NCBI GenBank assembly: GCA_001949185.1
Contig: BDGG01000001.1
Location: forward strand, 9,058,464 to 9,122,463
DNA: 64,000 bases
Reading direction: 5' to 3'
From: Ramazzottius varieornatus
Lineage: Eukaryota; Tardigrada; Eutardigrada; Parachela; Ramazzottiidae
Shown here: positions 62,101-64,000 of the stretch, piece after piece
How positions within the stretch are numbered: the stretch's first letter is position 1
Layout of the letters: each line of letters opens with the position of its first letter
Position numbers and translations under genes: made by a program
Notes under the pieces: generated by a model
What the model was told of the DNA's origin: nothing
Seen by the model: only the letters and a program-made list of their open reading frames with translations
The model's database searches: none

Positions 62101-63320
62101 GGTAAATTACTCTGCCAAAGTTGCGCTGCAAGAGCCATGGTCGTGACTGAACGGCTGGTGATTGCTGGCAGTCTATCAATCCATCCAACCATGTAATATG
62201 GCCAACTTCTAATCCCTCCACGCTTTAGACCACAATATCCGACAAAAGACATGCGATGGAGTCTGCAGGCCATGACAGGCCCAACCAGCAGCAATTGAAT
62301 CAACGTGTGCTCAGAGCCAGCAGGCCGGTTATTAAATTGAGGATGCTTCTTGATTGCCGCCTTCAGCGCTCACTAAAACGTTTCGATGAAATTTCCTCAA
62401 TGAAACCAGTTTCCCTGCTACAAAAATTCTCGACGTCACGGACCGAGGGTCTATAATATGGTACTCAGCGTAGCAGAGAACCTACGCAGGGGAAGGCTGG
62501 CAAGAGCTGTCATGATCAGATGGAAGAACCAGTTGGTACGATTGATGATGAGGGAGCTAAAAAGGCAAAACTCGATCGCTTCTCAACTCACTTCCGGTTG
62601 TCATCTCCTCGTCAACTTGATAAGTCTTACGCATGATGGATCGTCTTTTAAGTTTGGCGTCACAGCCTACCTATATTTTGTGCGCGACACAACTGGTGGT
62701 ATAATACATCGACGGACATGCACGGCGCACCGTTAGTTTCCTGACCCGAGTTCCTTGTCAAAACCAGAAATACATGCATCACACTACGTAAAGCCTTCTT
62801 AGCATAATTATTGCGCCAGATGAATCTCCTTTCGTTTCTTACTCAACATTGAAATTAAAAGATGCACTGCGTATCGTTCGATTGGGCACTACACGCGCAA
62901 GCACCGCATAACCGGGGCTTGGGCCGACTCGCGTCCATAATTAACGTTCAATATCGGTCATGATGATTTCCCAAGTTTTTACTGTTCAGGGTAACAACTT
63001 CAGGGTAAAGCAAAAAAGAGAGAGAGCAACAACTGAAAATAGCTTCTTACAACATAAAACTACAGAAACGACATGTCACGGCGACTAAACGAAAATACGG
63101 CATGTTGAAAACAACAAAAACGAAGGATATGACCTTTTGAGATTATTATTACTTGTCAAATTTTGTAAAGAATTTGGTATAAAAAAAAGAAGGGAGGTTG
63201 TCTGTCTATGTATGTAGGAACTTGCTTGTTAGGACTATCTGTCTGTCTGTCGAAGGAGAGCGCTCAATCAGTCATGCGGGTTGATATCTGTGGCGGGCAG
63301 AAGAGACAGAGGCTCCTTCC
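47188..63320. other. 16-kb gene-poor region between the Ig-type gene and the fork head-like gene
   Basis: I searched both strands and found no exon with recognisable protein features. The longest frames, 50938-51510 (-) and 55509-56024 (-), have odd composition and no domain. The sequence has scattered homeodomain-type AT cores (TTAATTG, TAATTA), simple runs such as CCTTCCTTCC near 58350 and 59325, and no RNA gene that I can identify. A 14-bp motif TTAATTGCCGGCAA occurs at 47813 and again at 50709. Its position beside a developmental transcription factor makes it a candidate regulatory domain, but that is inference. Confidence 0.5.
50938..51510 (-). other. unassigned 190-codon open frame
   Basis: The longest open frame in the gene-poor region. 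The translation has no domain, signal peptide or repeat that I recognise, and is rich in Ser, Thr and Arg with scattered Cys. On the minus strand it is followed upstream by another open frame at 51507-51770. It could be chance or a lineage-specific gene. Confidence 0.15.
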
Positions 63321-64000
63321 TCACAGTCCGGAAGTGCCGTAGCCGTAGTAGGCTGCCGGATCGGTGGCGTTGTTGTGGCCAAAGGCTTGTGCGGGATTAG
63401 CGCCCTGCGAGGACAGCGAGCTGAGAGCGGCATAGGTGTCATAGGGGGAATAGGCCGAGGCCGAGGAGGCCACCCCGACACCGGCCGTATTCTTGTAGTG
63501 CTCATTCATGATGCCCGGCAGGCGGTTCTCGCTGTAGGTGTGGTTAATCAAATTGGCGATGGTGAACTGATTGTGGATGGACAGGTCGGAAGCCGAAGGC
63601 GGCTTCAACCAGGGCCCCGTACTGAAGAAGGAGGCCGGATGGCCGGTGCCAAAGACGCCTTGGGAAGGGTAATGGTTCTGTAATGTCATGGAGGACTGCT
63701 GTTGTTGTTGCTGCTGCTGCTGTTGCTGCGACTGTTGGGCCGCAGCGGCCTGCTGCATGGACTGTTGCATGGATGGATGGTGGGGAGAGGCCTTGTGACC
63801 TTCCAGCGAGCTACTACTGTACATGGAGGTGACGGGCATGTGCAGCGGGGAAGTCTGGTTGGAAGGCAGTGTGGGGGAAGTGCAGGTGGTGGAGGCCGAC
63901 GAGACGGGCACGGTGCCGGCTGTGGCGGCTGGAGGAGCGTTGACGGCGGATGCCGCATCTTCCGAAGGTTCAGACTTGATGGGGGCATCTTCACTGTTGC
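63321..64000 (-). CDS. C-terminal part of a fork head-like (FoxA-type) transcription factor
   Basis: The open frame runs from the stop at 63321 to the right edge of the window, so the gene continues beyond 64000 and its DNA-binding domain is not visible here. The visible about 226 residues include an acidic, sumoylation-like IKSEPSED, a Ser/Thr/Pro/His-rich stretch, a Gln run of about 12, then SIHNQFTIANLINHTYSE, YSPYDTYAALSSLSSQ and the end DPAAYYGYGTSGL. The last three resemble, in order, the conserved C-terminal blocks of FoxA/fork head proteins (HPFxIxxL, YxxYxxLSPL, YYxxLGYxxxTTSL). This is a weak but ordered match. Another Fox or homeobox-type factor is possible. Confidence 0.5.
   Translation of the reverse strand, partial: NSEDAPIKSEPSEDAASAVNAPPAATAGTVPVSSASTTCTSPTLPSNQTSPLHMPVTSMYSSSSLEGHKASPHHPSMQQSMQQAAAAQQSQQQQQQQQQQQSSMTLQNHYPSQGVFGTGHPASFFSTGPWLKPPSASDLSIHNQFTIANLINHTYSENRLPGIMNEHYKNTAGVGVASSASAYSPYDTYAALSSLSSQGANPAQAFGHNNATDPAAYYGYGTSGL
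63701..63737 (-). repeat. CAG/CAA run coding polyglutamine
   Basis: A trinucleotide run encodes the Gln tract of the fork head-like protein. Confidence 0.9.

Overview
The window is a piece of an animal nuclear genome. Genes are on both strands, split by many short GT-AG introns (often 55-80 bp), and the spliced products are recognisable single-copy metazoan proteins. The decisive clue is the gene at 8888-10048. It encodes the conserved amphipathic helix block of the cytosolic abundant heat soluble (CAHS) proteins, which are known only from tardigrades, mainly eutardigrades. I therefore read this as tardigrade DNA and cannot name the species.

Layout. 1600-8396 (+) is a plasma-membrane type Na+/H+ exchanger, followed by the CAHS gene (+). 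At 10260-10937 (-) is protein phosphatase inhibitor 2, divergent from an Abl interactor (11634-14346, +). DNA primase small subunit lies at 14756-16848 (-), almost touching a divergent unrecognised short ORF. A GABA-transporter-like SLC6 carrier follows at 17779-20469 (-), then a receptor guanylyl cyclase whose cyclase domain has lost key catalytic residues (21758-26728, +). 26980-28875 (-) is a secreted protein with about five cadherin-like repeats and Gly/Thr linkers. Next are a DNAJB6-type J protein (29457-30520, -), a Gln/Asn/Gly-rich secreted protein with a hydrophobic tail (30857-31573, -), RUNDC1 (33028-35555, +), a small Tyr/Asn/Gly-rich secreted protein (36555-37056, +) and a membrane protein with two C-type lectin-like domains (37800-39412, +).

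40194-42641 is a Tc1/mariner-superfamily transposon with 154-bp inverted repeats and a broken transposase. 43158-43623 looks like a non-autonomous hAT-type element. A small secreted peptide precursor (44577-45072, +) and an Ig/FN3-type membrane protein (45934-47187, -) follow. About 16 kb then holds no gene I can support. The right edge (63321-64000, -) is the 3' coding part of a transcription factor that resembles the C terminus of FoxA/fork head, so the gene-poor stretch may hold regulatory sequence.

The genes do not form an operon or pathway. They are a normal mix of housekeeping, signalling and secreted genes. Apart from the CAHS gene, the unusual material is the pseudo-cyclase receptor, a short palindromic repeat family found in seven introns of the plus-strand genes, the two transposable elements, and three nearby secreted low-complexity proteins without a recognised family. 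Every spliced model given here keeps one reading frame across all exons except the transposase, which is broken. Splice sites were read by eye and have no transcript support.
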